This document shows, in pieces, positions 9,373 through 20,589 of a DNA stretch of 64,000 nucleotides. The translations under genes and the position numbers were made by a program. The stretch spans positions 50,875,882 to 50,939,881 of the forward strand of contig CM064430.1 in NCBI GenBank assembly GCA_032690845.1, given 5' to 3'. The stretch's first letter is position 1, and the number at the start of each line of letters is the position of its first letter. Source of the stretch: Eleusine coracana subsp. coracana (lineage: Eukaryota > Streptophyta > Magnoliopsida > Poales > Poaceae). The notes below the pieces were generated by a model. It was given only the letters and a program-made list of their open reading frames with translations, had not been told where the DNA came from and ran no database searches.

Positions 9373-12300
9373 TCAAGCCTGCATGAAACTAGCGTACTTT
9401 GCACCAAGGAAGAGCCTTTGCACACAGAGTAGGGCATTTTTCCTTACTTCAGCGTTATCATGGTTCATGAGCTTCATAACTCGGTCCTTTGCCTTGAGGT
9501 CTGCCACAACTATTCGGCCTGAAGGGTGGTACTGAAGGAACTGTGACAGGTCATAGCAGGCCACAGCGAGAGCAGTGGTATCAGTTGATGTGTCAATGAC
9601 TGTCATGAGGACACGAAGTATCTGCAAATTCAAAAGGGTCATCAATCAGGACTATAGAGCTAAATGCCTGTCTAACATAAATCAAACCACCCCAATTAGC
9701 TCATATCCAAATTGGCGTCCCTACATGTTCAGAATTGCCTCTTAATTTTTGAAGCAACAAGTTTGCATGGATGAATACGATGAAACTGGCAAAATCATTG
9801 AAAATCCTCCAGAATTTCTATTTGCAGTTTATCTGAATATTTTCCTCAAAGACAAAGCATACCTGGAAATCATTTTCTTCAAAGTTATTAATGTTCTCAC
9901 GCCAGAACATCGGATCTTTGTGCATTGGAGACCAGTCAAGGTGACCAAGAAGAACTTGCTGCTTGTACTTGTCAAATGAACTCAACTTTTTAAGGCTATC
10001 TTTGAGTCCTGCTTCCAGTTGATTCAGTGCATCCAGTAAATCCTGGGTGCACAGGAAATAACAAAATATTGTTAGTGCGAAGCAGATCACAGGGAAGCAC
10101 CTCAGGTTCAAGGAAACTTTGAAGTTTGAGTAAAACAAATTATGGAAGGGTGCGGCCTTTTATTTCATTAGACCATCACAAGATTTCAATTTCAGATGGC
10201 TAATTTTTAAGAAAACATACTCCCTTCGTTCCAAATTACTTGTCGTTCTGGCTCTTTACCAGATTCATTGAACATTCTCTGAATCTGGACAACATGTTCA
10301 ATGAATCTGGACACTAAAAAACACCTCCAGAACGACAAGTAAAAAGAAATGGAGGGAGTAGTTGTTAATTAGCAATATACAATTTTACTAATAAAGTACC
10401 ATGAGTGGGATATAAGGATTTCATTCATACTTTCCTATGTAACAGTTAAATAAAGATTTCATGCATACTCTACAATGGAACGCTGAATCATCAAAATGAT
10501 TATAGTCTCATTCATACTTTCCTATGTAACACTTAGATAAAGATTTCATGCATACTTCACAATGGAACACTGAATCATCAAAATGATTAGAAGCCTCCTC
10601 ACCTCATCAGTCCATGCTTGAGCTTTCAAATTCTGCACTATCTGAGGCAATCCAAGATCGATCATCTGGGCAGCAAAGGCGCCCTTTGCCAGCAAATTAC
10701 GCAAGGACATAACAACAACTCTGACAACCTTCAAATTTAACAATTATGTTAGTACTTCTGATATGAATCATAACTTCAATAGATGAAAACTAATAGCCTT
10801 ACCTTCTCTTTGGTAGAACTTTTGACAACCTCTACTAGTCTTGGCATAACCCTAGTAGTAGACAAATAGTCAACTGCTGCATCATAAAATGATAAAAGCC
10901 AGATGCAGAGGCAAGTTTCGTAGAGAAGCTGCATAAGACACAAAACAAGAAACAAAGTAGAAAGTTAGTTCAACAGTCTGTTCAACCAAAAAAAATCAGT
11001 TAAAGAAGACAAAATAACAATGATTATTATCTGCAATGAACTTCCAATATCTATCCAAAACAGCCATATCTCCGCAAAGATATTTGCCTAATACTTCCAC
11101 TAAATATAATTGATGGCCTCAGCTATTACCTGAGTTGACTGTTGTGTGGATGCAGGAGATATTAAAGGAATGAGCAGCTTCACACCATCAGCTTGGACAA
11201 ATAATGTCCTAACAAATGGTTCTTTTAGCAAATTGGACAAGCAATGGACAGCAGTTGGAACAGAGCAGTTCGGATGGGTAGGGTTCCTCAGCTGCCAAAT
11301 AGACCACACTCAATAGTTCAGAACTTCTGAATGGCACAAAGACAAATAAAAATAAACTAGAATAATTCATGTGTCCTGACCTGAGAACAGAGCCAATCAA
11401 CCAAACCTCTTAGGACATCATGAGTGGATGTAAGCTTGCTCTTTGAATTTGAAGCCTCTCCATTTGGAAGCATGCCATTCTTAAGTTTAGGACGAGCACT
11501 ACAATCAACCAAAGTAGGATTCTACAGATCATGCAAGTTCACGAGATATGCATTTACATTTTAACATGACTTACCTTACTACATGGGTCAATATCTTGCA
11601 ACTTTTTTCTTGCACAAACCAGTTGCCTTTCCACAGCAATCTGCAAATTGTAATATTGTGAGCTAAATATAGCAGCCAGAAAACAAACTAAAATACAGGG
11701 TAATTCTGCAAAAGTTATGCCTAGATGACAGCATTTCTCTAGGCATTGGACAAGATGAAGTGCTTGGTTGAGTTAGATGTTGGGATCGTGGACTATATAT
11801 GTGTGCTGCAGAAATAAGTGGGATCTGCAGGGAGTTCCTGAGTACTTAATGTACAACCATCATGGGTAGCATGCCACATAAAGATAAATTTAAGGAATAC
11901 TTAACAAATAGAGAACACTTACCTTAAGAAAGGCTCGTAAATATCTTCACCAGACAAAGATTTGTCATAGAACAGTGCCGCCCGGTTAGGATGAGCTGAA
12001 AACAATAGTAACAACTAATGTAACGTAAATGACTCATTATCAAATAGTTTAATGAAGAGAATGAATAATTGCGCACTTGTAAGCATATCATCAATGAGGG
12101 CAAGCACATATTCAACAGTTTCTTCCTTTGAGATACTCCGCAGGATATTCAGGAACACTCGAATGTAGGCCGGACCATCCTGAAAGAACAAAATTAAGGA
12201 TTTGTATGTTGTGAAAGTAATCAAGGGTCACCAGAAAAAGGATAAATATCTATCCAAATAGAGGAACAAAAAATTGTAAAAGTCAGTTCAAGCAAAAATA

Positions 12301-14184
12301 GAAAGTAATGTTATCCAAATGACTTGTACAAGGAAGCATACAGTTAAAACGCACTAAAGGGAAAGAGAAAGGGCAATTGTTCGATACTTCAACGAATTCC
12401 TGTTTTACCAAAACATTGTAACATGTTGATTACACACTGTACCTCACACCCCTAATGGATTTAGGCATAGTGAAAAAAAAGATTGCATTACTAATATGAA
12501 AAATCTGATCACCTTAGTTTCACATGTAAGCTAAAAGCAGTGACTTTAAACCCATAATCATAAGGAAATTTTTTAAAAAATAAAAAGAGTGAGAAAAGGA
12601 GAGCATTATGACCATACTGGGCAGATGGCACAATGACAATACACTACTAGTCTGAAAGATGGCAAACAAAATGAACCAACATTGTGTTGTCTAAGCTTTT
12701 ATATCCACACTATGATTAAAGTAAAGATGAAAAAAGTAACTCACCTCATCAAGCAAACAAGCTCGCTCGCTTTCTTGTTTATGGTCATACCGCCGTAAAT
12801 GCTGAAGGCATGTCCCAGAAATCAGCTTTGTTGACATGTAATGCTCCCATGGAATGTCCCGTTTGAGAACCTAAATTTCAAGAAAGCAGAACCCACATAT
12901 ATTAACAACAACAAAAAAGATAAGACTTCATTCTGTCATTGTTAAGACATTGCAAATTTACAATGAACTTCTTCAGAAAAAATTAATAATGTCAATAGTT
13001 AACTGCCAATAGAATTTATTAAAAAAGAAAAGGAAAGCACACATCTAGTTCAAAACTGCAGAAAACAAATACTCCCTCTGTTTCCAAATATAAGTATTTT
13101 ATATACGGCCACAAGAATTAAGGCAAAGAGTAAAATTACCACCACTGCCGATAAGTCAGTGTTAAGGGTTATCATGATTAGGCTGGATTCAAGAAGGGGT
13201 AGTCATTGACAAATATAAGGTGCATATAAACAGTTTCACACATTAAAAAAAAAAGTGGTACGTTATACCGTCAGCAATTTAGCAATCTATACATATAGGT
13301 GTGCGCTGCATATTCTACCTGGACAGTAACCTAGATTCAATTTGCAGTGAATGAGAATAGATTCATCTACAGTGGTATAATACTGTATTAACTATTACCT
13401 CTGCATTTTAGTTATCCATCATTTAAAGCGACCCTTTTTTCTTTCAAAGCAACATAATGCCCATCTCAGCGGGTGCAAACTTAGCATAATTCAACTGTCT
13501 GGAGTACTTCAAACAGACCCAAACAAAATGAAATCTAGTTTGTGAATTGCAAATAATGCCGTGGATAAAAAATATGATCTGCTTCCAAGTAATGTTATAG
13601 CAGAATCTATCTACTGTTACTAGTGAATAATGTTCAATTGCAATCCACAGACCAAGTGAACATGCTCGTGGAGGATATTTGCATGACCTGGTACAATGTT
13701 GTATAAGATCACCAAAGATGGTTATGGTTCAGCTATGTAGAAAGAGCACACTTTTTGTCAAGCAACAAAATGACCGTCTTGATTTTTACAGGTTTAGCAG
13801 AACTCGATTCACATTGGCATGCAGTACTACTACCGTCTGGAGTAAGGACTACTACATATGGACAGGCCAAAAAGGCCAACCTAAGTTGCATAATGTTGTA
13901 GTTAGAAAATCTGATCTGTCCTCCAAGTACCCTTACAGCAGAATCTGTCTACTTGTATTGGTCAACAATGTTCGGTTGCAACTTCCAAAGCACATATCTC
14001 TACCAGCGCTAGGCTACTTAAAATGTGCGCGCCACTAAGCCAACCAGCCAAGCAACAAAACTCAACAAACTGTGAAGCACAGGGAAGCTAGCAAGGTTTG
14101 ACAGTCGAGCACTAAACAGATTTGGGAAGCGGATAAACAACCCCAGGCACTAACCTGCTCGTTGGTGAGCTCGGCGCGCTCCAT
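9373..14184 (-). CDS. VHA-H: V-type proton ATPase subunit H, 11 coding exons
   Basis: Subunit H of the peripheral V1 sector couples ATP hydrolysis to proton pumping on endomembranes and silences free V1. Coding exons in transcription order: 14184-14155, 12870-12745, 12179-12077, 11995-11923, 11640-11575, 11498-11381, 11291-11130, 10928-10803, 10728-10603, 10042-9863, 9621-9373. Phases join throughout to give 452 aa, the family's usual length. The protein starts MERAELTNEQVLKRDIPWE. It contains YEPFLRLLWKGNWFVQEKSC, FVQADGVKLLIPLISPASTQ, KYKQQVLLGHLDWSPMHKDP and RVMKLMNHDNAEVRKNALLC, and ends KYASFMQA; all are hallmark stretches of plant VHA-H armadillo/HEAT-like repeats. All splice sites are GT-AG, but the donor after 12077 (AA followed by GTGCGC) is weak. 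Introns hold small MITEs. No stop or frameshift was found, so the gene looks intact. Confidence 0.95.
10220..10358. mobile_element. Stowaway-like MITE in V-ATPase H intron
   Basis: It begins CTCCCTTCGTTCC and ends GGAGGGAG, flanked by TA at 10218-10219 and 10359-10360. Subterminal ACTTGTCGTTCTGG and its complement CCAGAACGACAAGT pair, so the element can fold into a long hairpin. It sits inside the intron between coding exons 10042-9863 and 10728-10603. Confidence 0.85.
10421..10594. repeat. Direct duplication of about 87 bp beside a coding exon
   Basis: A unit starting TCATTCATACTTTCCTATGT occurs at 10421 and again at 10508, each ending with AATCATCAAAATGATTA. The second copy ends only a few bases from the splice donor of the V-ATPase H exon 10728-10603. 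The copies differ at several positions, so the duplication is not brand new. Confidence 0.8.
13072..13225. mobile_element. Degraded Stowaway-type MITE in V-ATPase H intron
   Basis: The left end reads CTCCCTCTGTTTCC preceded by TA, and is followed by AAATATAAGTATTTT, a familiar grass MITE end. The matching right end is not clear; only ACAAATATAAG near 13210 remains. It lies in the long first coding intron. Confidence 0.5.
13567..13990. repeat. Two diverged direct copies of an ~85-bp segment
   Basis: The segment at 13567-13652 and the one at 13903-13990 both contain GATCTG, CCAAGTA, GCAGAATCT, TCTACT, AATGTTC and TTGCAA in the same order, roughly three-quarters identical by eye. Both lie in the first coding intron of the V-ATPase H gene and probably reflect a partial local duplication. 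Confidence 0.65.
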
Positions 14185-14510
14185 CTCGGCGGCAGGCCCA
14201 GCACTGCCCCCCGAAACCACCTGCAAAAGTCGATCCGGGTCAGATCGGAAGCCGTCCCTCTCCTTCCACCGCTAGGTGGATCAGATCGAAGCGACAGCGG
14301 CTCCCCGCGCGCCGCTGAATCCCTCGAGTGATCGCGCGAACAGGAGCGGAATCGAAAAAAAGACTGGATTTTTACCCTATTCCTGCTCACCTAGCGCGGC
14401 GGCGAGGTGGAGAGGAGGGATCGGTAGGCTCGCGGCGACGACGATGATGATGAGGAAGACGGGAGAAGGGAGGAGAGAGATCTGAGAGACGGACAAGGAA
14501 GTAATTAGAT
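14185..14510 (-). promoter_or_regulatory. 5' UTR with intron, V-ATPase H gene
   Basis: On the minus strand an acceptor (TTTGCAG) ends at 14222 and a donor (CTAG followed by GTGAGC) lies at 14390/14391, so a 5'-UTR intron of about 170 bp is likely. The non-coding first exon would run from 14391 to roughly 14500, in GC-rich DNA. A leader intron is common for plant housekeeping genes. The transcription start is inferred. Confidence 0.6.
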
Positions 14511-14865
14511 GAGCGCGAGACGAGTGGCCAAGTCCGCACGGTCGTGGGGCCCACCTGTACATGGCCACGTGGAGGAGTCGTGCCCCGCTGCACTGCAGGC
14601 CTGATCGCGATCCATCACGCAGCGCGAATCTTGAAGCGGGCAATAAACAATTTCTTTGTTTTTAATTAATTTGTTTTGTTTTGCCAAATTGAGATCGGGC
14701 ACTGGCTTCTTCTCTCCATACTGTTTTGTGGCACCTTTCTGAAACAGAGTTCGTTGGAAATCTGGCGATGGTTCCTGGTTTCCTAATGGCTGATACTCTG
14801 TATCAAGAATATCTTAAACTGCCAATCGAGGGTTTGGATCTGACTGAGGTAGTCGTAGTTTGATA

Positions 14866-14965
14866 CTACCTCCGTATTCAAATTGTTGTCGTCCGGACAG
14901 AAAACCCAGTTCAAATTTAGCTTAATCCTGCTGTCCAGACGTCAACAAAAGAAATACGTAGGGAG
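14866..14965. mobile_element. 100-bp Stowaway-like MITE
   Basis: It begins CTACCTCCGTATTC and ends TACGTAGGGAG, flanked by TA (14864-14865 and 14966-14967). Internal TTGTCGTCCGGACAG pairs imperfectly with CTGTCCAGACGTCAA. It lies between the V-ATPase H and bHLH genes. Confidence 0.75.
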
Positions 14966-15365
14966 TATTTCAGTTGAAACAAGGCCTGCGTCCAGAACAT
15001 GAGCTCAGAAAACATTGCATGATTTTGATTTTGACTGGTCATTACAGTAAGCTCTGCAGTAATAATTTCAATCGTTGCCCACAAAAAATAGAAAAGCACT
15101 AGAAAATTGGCACCAGAGATTTTAAGATTGAAGAAAAGTGAAAAAAAAAGGTGCTCAAGAGTAGGACATGTTCATTTTTCTTCAGGGAACACTCAAGTTC
15201 ATTGTGCCATGTGTTCAACATAAAACCTAGTCCTTCCGTCAGTTTTATCACTTTGTCATGTAACCTTGTTACACTGCTAACACACAGTTTGTGCTATTGA
15301 GTTCTTCCTCAACAATCAGATTTCCGCACTAAATCCAACTCTGAGTTTCTTTTTTTATCAGAATC

Positions 15366-16808
15366 TCAGTTGCATGGGACCTCCACAATGCTAGCCAGAA
15401 GGCTCCTCAGCTCCACCATCACAACGTCCTGCTCGCCCTTGACCTACAAACAAGAAAAGGAAGATATGTGATAATTAATATTTGAGCAACGACAGAGGTC
15501 AGTGTAAAAGTCCATGGATCAGATGGAAGTTGGTAGGACAATCTCTTGAGAATAGTTCACCTCGATGGAGAAGACGCTCTCGGCGTAACCGTAGAACGTT
15601 ATCGTGCTCAGGCTGGTAACCTGAGCGTTGTAGCTGCACAGTGCTTCCAGCACCTTGGTGAAGACGCCGGCCTTCTTGCAGAAGACCTTGAGGTGGTACT
15701 TGTGTGGCCCCAGAGGAGCCAACTCCACCTGGCCCTGCAGATATGAGTACTACCGTGAATTTTTGAGGAATAAGTGGCAAATTGCAGCCAAAGTTTTTGG
15801 GTGAAAATTGACGATCAACAGCTAATAAGCGCTGATTCAAGTTTTCGGGCCTCACTCGTTCTAAGAAACCTCTGAGAAAATGATAAATCCATAGGCGAAT
15901 TTACTGAATTTTGTACTTTACCATAGATAAAAGACGATTCCAGAAAATGTATATCACTTGAAGCATTTGATGGTGATTGTGAATATTAAAAAGTTGTGCA
16001 TCGGAACACTGGATATTGCGGTAAAGATTGTAACCATGGCTTCGGAAATGCAGCATCATTCAGTTGTTCTTAGTTAAAAAAAAAAGGTTTTTGATAAATT
16101 TTCAGTTCCAAAGATGCAGAACAATTTTTAATCCTGAACCTAATATTGTCCTACTAGCATTCTCCTTTAACAACTTAGAAAACGATTTCTTGTTGGCCAA
16201 TTACTGACAAGAAGCTATTTACCTGGTACTGCATGTTTTCAGTGGCGGCAAAGGATTCAGAGCAGGACGCGCTGCCCTGCTTCTCCCAGGCCTCCCCGGG
16301 GGAGTCATCGAGCTGGCGCTGCAGCTCCTGGACCTGGTTCTGCAGCTTCTTGATGTGGTCGATCGCGTCAGACAGGGTGTGCTCCTTGCTCATCTGAACA
16401 AAACCATCGCAACACACACATCAGGCGACTGACTGAATTTTTCGAGTTCTATATTCTTCAGAGACAGGAGAACAACAAGTTCATATTCAGTACTGAACTT
16501 GTGTGCGCCTCGCAATCACAAATCGGAGGAGGCACGATCACCTTGGTGATGTTGGGCACGACGGCCCTGAGCGCGAGGATGTTGTTGTTGAGCCTGCCGC
16601 GCCGCCGCCGCTCGGCCTCCAGGTTCTTGGACTTGAACCCGGTCCCCGTCCCCGTCCCCGTCCCCGCCGCCGGCTGCCCGTCCCCGTCCTCGCGCTCCTC
16701 CTCCTCCTCGTCTCCACCTCCTCCCCCATCGCCGAAGTTGAGCACCGACGCGACGAAGTCCTCCGCCTTCACCTCCTCGCTGCTGCGCGCCCTCTGCCGG
16801 CGCGGCAT
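15366..16808 (-). CDS. bHLH transcription factor with C-terminal ACT-like region, 4 exons
   Basis: Exons in transcription order: 16808-16542, 16393-16223, 15734-15561, 15443-15366, all in phase 0, giving 229 aa. Residues about 57-110 form a basic helix-loop-helix: KNLEAERRRRGRLNNNILAL, a loop with VVPNITK, then a second helix from MSKEHTLSDAIDHIKKLQ continuing into a Leu/Gln coiled coil. The Glu and Arg of the ERRRR motif that contact an E-box are present; the usual first His is replaced, as in ICE1- and bHLH35-type plant factors (family knowledge). Exon 3 and the short exon 4 form a beta-alpha ACT-like fold (HKYHLKVFCKKAGVFTKVLE), which usually mediates dimerisation. The N-terminal linker has an acidic run and a Gly-Thr repeat. 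I chose the ATG at 16806-16808; no in-frame ATG was seen upstream. Target genes cannot be told from sequence. Confidence 0.92.
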
Positions 16809-16949
16809 TATTGCCTCCCCTCCCCGCACACAGAGACACACGACAGGCGACTGGGAAGTTCAGTGCCGCACTGCACCGCACGCCGCGCTGCTCGGGTCTC
16901 TTGCTGCTCCCGCTCACCCAACTCGCTCGCTGCGGTTGCGTTGCGGGTG

Positions 16950-16992
16950 GTGGCTTATATGGACGGGACTGGGACTGGGACTGGGACTGGGA
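16950..16992 (-). promoter_or_regulatory. Likely TATA box of the bHLH gene with a GGGACT microsatellite
   Basis: The minus strand reads ATATAAGCC at about 16953-16961, some 145 bp upstream of the ATG, a fitting distance for a TATA element with a leader. Directly upstream, 16965-16992 on the plus strand, the hexamer GGGACT is repeated more than four times. Repeat length could affect promoter spacing. Confidence 0.5.
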
Positions 16993-17516
16993 GGAATCTC
17001 GCGCGGGGGAAAAAGGCGATGCCTTGAACGCAAGTGACCTCCTTTGTTCCCGGGGGAGTTGGTTGGAGCGGCGGGCGCTTGTCCTGGTTGGTTACGCTGC
17101 CTCTGAAGTCTGAACCTGCTGCAGGTTCTCGACTCGACTGCCTTGCCTTGCTTGGGTGTGGTAACAGAAAGATGCCCGGCCGGGGCTTTGAGGTGTGCGG
17201 TTGGGTCATGGGAATTCATGGGGAAAAAGGCGCAAAATATCATGAGGGGGCATGAAGAAATCAAGGACGTCTGACAGGGTTGTACTGTTCCTGGGGTCCT
17301 TGCTGAGATCTCCTGTACTGGAGATTTTGGTAACTGAAAGATGTGATGATTGGAGGTGCCGTTGGGCCAGTATGCGTTCCATTCGAGTAGGATCATCGGA
17401 TCATGGGAATTCGCAAAAGGGGAGGAGAGAGATCTGAATCATTGGTGTATACACGCATGATGCAGCAAGATCTCTGGAGAGTGTAAAAGGCCAATTGCCT
17501 TTGAGTAGCAACGCTT
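16993..17516. other. Upstream region of the bHLH gene
   Basis: This is non-coding DNA between the bHLH promoter and the LINE. Two loosely similar segments (about 17155-17260 and 17325-17420) share AGATG and TCATGGGAATTC. No other feature is recognised. Confidence 0.4.
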
Positions 17517-19566
17517 CTTCTCTCTCTCTCTCTCTCTCTCTTTTTTGAATTGGAATATGGATTCCATTAACTAGGAGCTGGCTGAAAATCACCAGCTACA
17601 TGACAGTTTACAAAGGAAGGGTGGCCATTCGGCCATATCATAACTGCACCTGACTCTAAATCACACGCAAACTTGGCTAGACTATCTGCAACCGTATTAC
17701 AAGATCGATGCTGGAAGACGATGGTATAGCTCAGAAAACCGAACACCATGAGGGCCTTGATATCCATTACAAGCATACCACAGGTTGCCAGGTCACTCAT
17801 AGTTCTGAGGACAGCGCTGTCTTGACATTCATCGCATCTGTCTCCAAGATCAAATTATCAAAGCCAGCATTCCTAGCAAATAGCAAAGCCTGCATAACTG
17901 ATGTCAACTCCGCTTGCATAGCACTTTCACAATGGTCGATCCGCCCAGCTCCTGAGCCGACAGAAAGTCCGTTGTGGTTGCGAATGATGAATCCCCAACC
18001 ACCTGACCTCAGATGCTTCACAAACGACCCATCTACATTGATCTTCATGTTGCCCACTGCAGGTGCCTTCCATTGCCGAAGGACACTAGCCTTCTTGTCT
18101 GGCTTGGGGAGAAACATTTGGAACTCTGCCACATGCTTTGTTATGATACCCGCACATGCAGAAGCCGAACATGTAGCCTCCCCTGCATTAGTGTCATTCC
18201 TAGTAGACCACAGTGTCCACAAGGCAGTGATTACTTGAACCTGAATGTCCTCCTCCCATTGCCAAATTTTCCGGAAAACATCTAGTGATGATCTTAGAGT
18301 AGATAGTTCTATTCGTTTGTCCTCCATCAATAGCTCGCGCCATACATTTCTCGCATACTTGCACTTGAAAAATAAGTGGTCTGCGTCTTCATCAAGTCTG
18401 GAACACATTGGACATTTTGTATCAATTTCCATTCCTCTACTCACAATCCTTCGTTTCAGCGGTAGGCTATTGTGAGCTAATCTCCAGGCAAAATGTTTCA
18501 CTTTGTTGGCGATGCTGAGAGCCCAAATTTTCTTCCACTGAAAAGAAACACCCATTGTCGGACAATGAACAGTACCACCTGTGCTGGACCCGTGGTCTGT
18601 AGCTTCACTATCAACACTTACTTTGTATGCTGATTTCACGCTGAATAATCCCTTGTCATCAAAATGCCAAGCAATGAGATCCTCTCTGTTTGTTCTTACC
18701 GGAATTGATAAGATCACTTTGGCATCGTCCTCATTGAATAGCCACCTCACCAACTCTTCATCCCACTGGTTGTTTGCTTGGTTGATCAACTCCGAAACAT
18801 AGTTAATTGTAACAGGCCCTTGGAATGAACTAACTCTCCTTGTTACGCCCCTGGGTAGCCAGGGGTCATCCCATATCTTAATTGATTCACCATTTCTCAC
18901 GCGCCAAATCATGCCTTTTTTTTAGCAGTTCCAAGCCCTGTACTAGGCTCCTCCAAGTGTATGATCCGCCACTTCTTACTCCTGCCTCCAGAATGTTAGT
19001 ATCTGGGAAGTATCTCGCCTTGAGGATCCTACCACAAAGTGAGTGTGGTTCATGGGCCAGGCGCCAAACCTGTTTGCTCAGCATAGCCATGTTGAAATGA
19101 TACAGGTCTCTAAATTCCAAACCACCATCCTTCTTTGGTTGTAACATTTTCTCCCAAGCAACCTAGTGCATTTTATCCTTATCCTGTTGGCTCCACCAAT
19201 AGCGGCAAATCATCGTGCTGATTTCATCACAGAGACTTTTAGTGAGATCAAAACATGACATAGCATACGTGGGGATGGCCTGCGCCACCGCCTTTATCAG
19301 CACCTCTTTCCCCGCCTTGGACAGCAATTTCTCCTTCCACCCTTGTATACGTTCCCAGATCTTCTCCTTCAAAAACTAGAATGCGTCCTTTCTAGACCGA
19401 CCCACATATACCGGCAGCCCCAGGTATTTTTCGTTGACCATTTCAAAATCAACTTGCAAGACCTGCTTAATCACTTCCTTACGATCAGAACCTGTATTCT
19501 TGCTGAACAACACTGCCGACTTCGTTTTATTGATCTTTTGTACCCTTCTTGGTTTCTTTCTCATTC
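17517..19566 (-). mobile_element. 5'-truncated LINE (non-LTR retrotransposon), broken
   Basis: Minus-strand frames encode the C-terminal part of a plant LINE ORF2. The order is the end of the reverse transcriptase (EKYLGLPVYVGRSRK; LLSKAGKEVLIKAVAQAIPTY; near 19170-19560), the linker with GGLEFRDLYHFNMAMLSKQ (18890-19147), a zinc-binding reverse-transcriptase-associated region (CPMCSRLDEDADHLFFKC, within 17797-18912), and an RNase H-like domain (INVDGSF...ILETDA). In-frame stops occur near 19376 and 19163, and frameshifts near 18900 and 17800. The catalytic YADD part and ORF1 are missing. The left end is a short T run behind a CT repeat (17517-17546), consistent with a minus-strand poly(A) tail. 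Confidence 0.88.
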
Positions 19567-19879
19567 AGTGTATGTATTAAACATAAAAACATGGATTTTC
19601 CGTTCGTATTTTTGTCACCTCTGCTTTGCTGTTTTCGTAGTCGTAATTGTGGCACGAGCTTTGGTATCGCTTGGACCCTATCCATTATGCATCCAAATCG
19701 ACAAGGCAAATTCATAAAAAGTTAGTCAGAGAATTGTACCAACAATACACGAGTCTTTACTAATTGGGTCGCATGCCACAAATAAAATATTAGTGACCGT
19801 ATCATTGTATCAAAAGCACATACCAAAATAATAAGTATTAAACAATTGCTTTAGAAGTCCACTTTTCTATCCTTCACGG
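19567..19879. other. No gene recognised
   Basis: AT-rich sequence between the LINE and the hAT fragment. It may belong to the decayed downstream part of the hAT transposase, but no conserved motif is visible. Confidence 0.35.
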
Positions 19880-20195
19880 CAATGAAATCATCAATTGGGT
19901 TGCATAGGACCTAACTTTAAGTATGCTCATTGCACTTCATTTTGCTGGTTGCTTGGATACTCCCATATTTGTGGGCGTAACACAGGATCCCTCTCCAACA
20001 ATTCAATTCCTCGAAATATAACAGGATCAGGTTACCTATGAATGTGATGTTCAGACGGTTGCTCCTGCTCTTGCCGTTTAGGAGATTGCTCTGACTCTTG
20101 CCCATGGTTTTCCAACACAATAAGGGAAGCACGATCAAGAGGTTGCTCTTCCTCCACAACCTCATTCTCAATGTTTAACTCATCTCTTTTCCTTT
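19880..20195 (-). pseudogene. hAT transposase N-terminal fragment (TTF/ZMYM1-like type)
   Basis: The minus strand reads IELLERDPVLRPQIWEYPSN, then after an in-frame stop AYLKLGPMQPN. This is the stretch just upstream of the TTF-type zinc finger in plant hAT transposases of the zinc-finger-MYM-1-like group (family knowledge). An acidic Gln/Glu-rich leader (ENEVVEEEQPLDRASLIVLE) precedes it. At least two stop codons interrupt it, and the zinc finger, catalytic core and dimerisation domain are absent. It is a dead fragment. Confidence 0.65.
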
Positions 20196-20588
20196 CGAAA
20201 AATGCATTTTTTTTCTATTCTACAACCATTTCTACCTTTACTTATAGCTAGAAAAAAGGTAAATAAAAATATATATGATACAACGAACACATCATGGAAT
20301 TGATTCAAAAATTCAAATTCTAGAAAACAATCGAACAATGAGGCATGAACTTTGGAGAGGAACAAGAAAGATAGAAAACCTACCAAATAGCTAATCCTAA
20401 TGGGCAACAACGGGAGCCAAGCAGTCGACGATCTTGGTCTGCAAATCGCCGATTACTCCTATGAGAGATGGCTTTGGTTGCTTTTTTTTTTCCAATCAAT
20501 TTTGTGTAACTGTGCAAGGAATCGTGCAAGGGAAGCTAGTCGATGCCTTCTGCTTCACGCCACAGAGTGCCTGCTGCCGGAGTTGCTA
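20196..20588. other. No gene recognised
   Basis: An AT-rich left part (5' sequence of the hAT fragment) is followed by a GC-richer segment with a short plus-strand ORF (from about 20400) that has no known domain. Confidence 0.35.
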
Positions 20589-20589
20589 T

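Noticed and set aside
11381..11521. Alternative acceptor at 11522 giving NPTLVDCS before ARPKLKN in the V-ATPase H gene
   Set aside because: It would require reading exon 11640-11575 as IAVERQ. The other frame of that exon reads LLWKGNWFVQEKSC, the conserved VHA-H segment, and joins correctly to the acceptor at 11499.
16501..17037. Long plus-strand ORFs antisense to bHLH exon 1 and its promoter
   Set aside because: They exist because the first bHLH exon is GC-rich. The minus-strand frame has a clear bHLH domain and consistent splice sites; the plus-strand frames are Ser/Pro/Arg low complexity with no domain.
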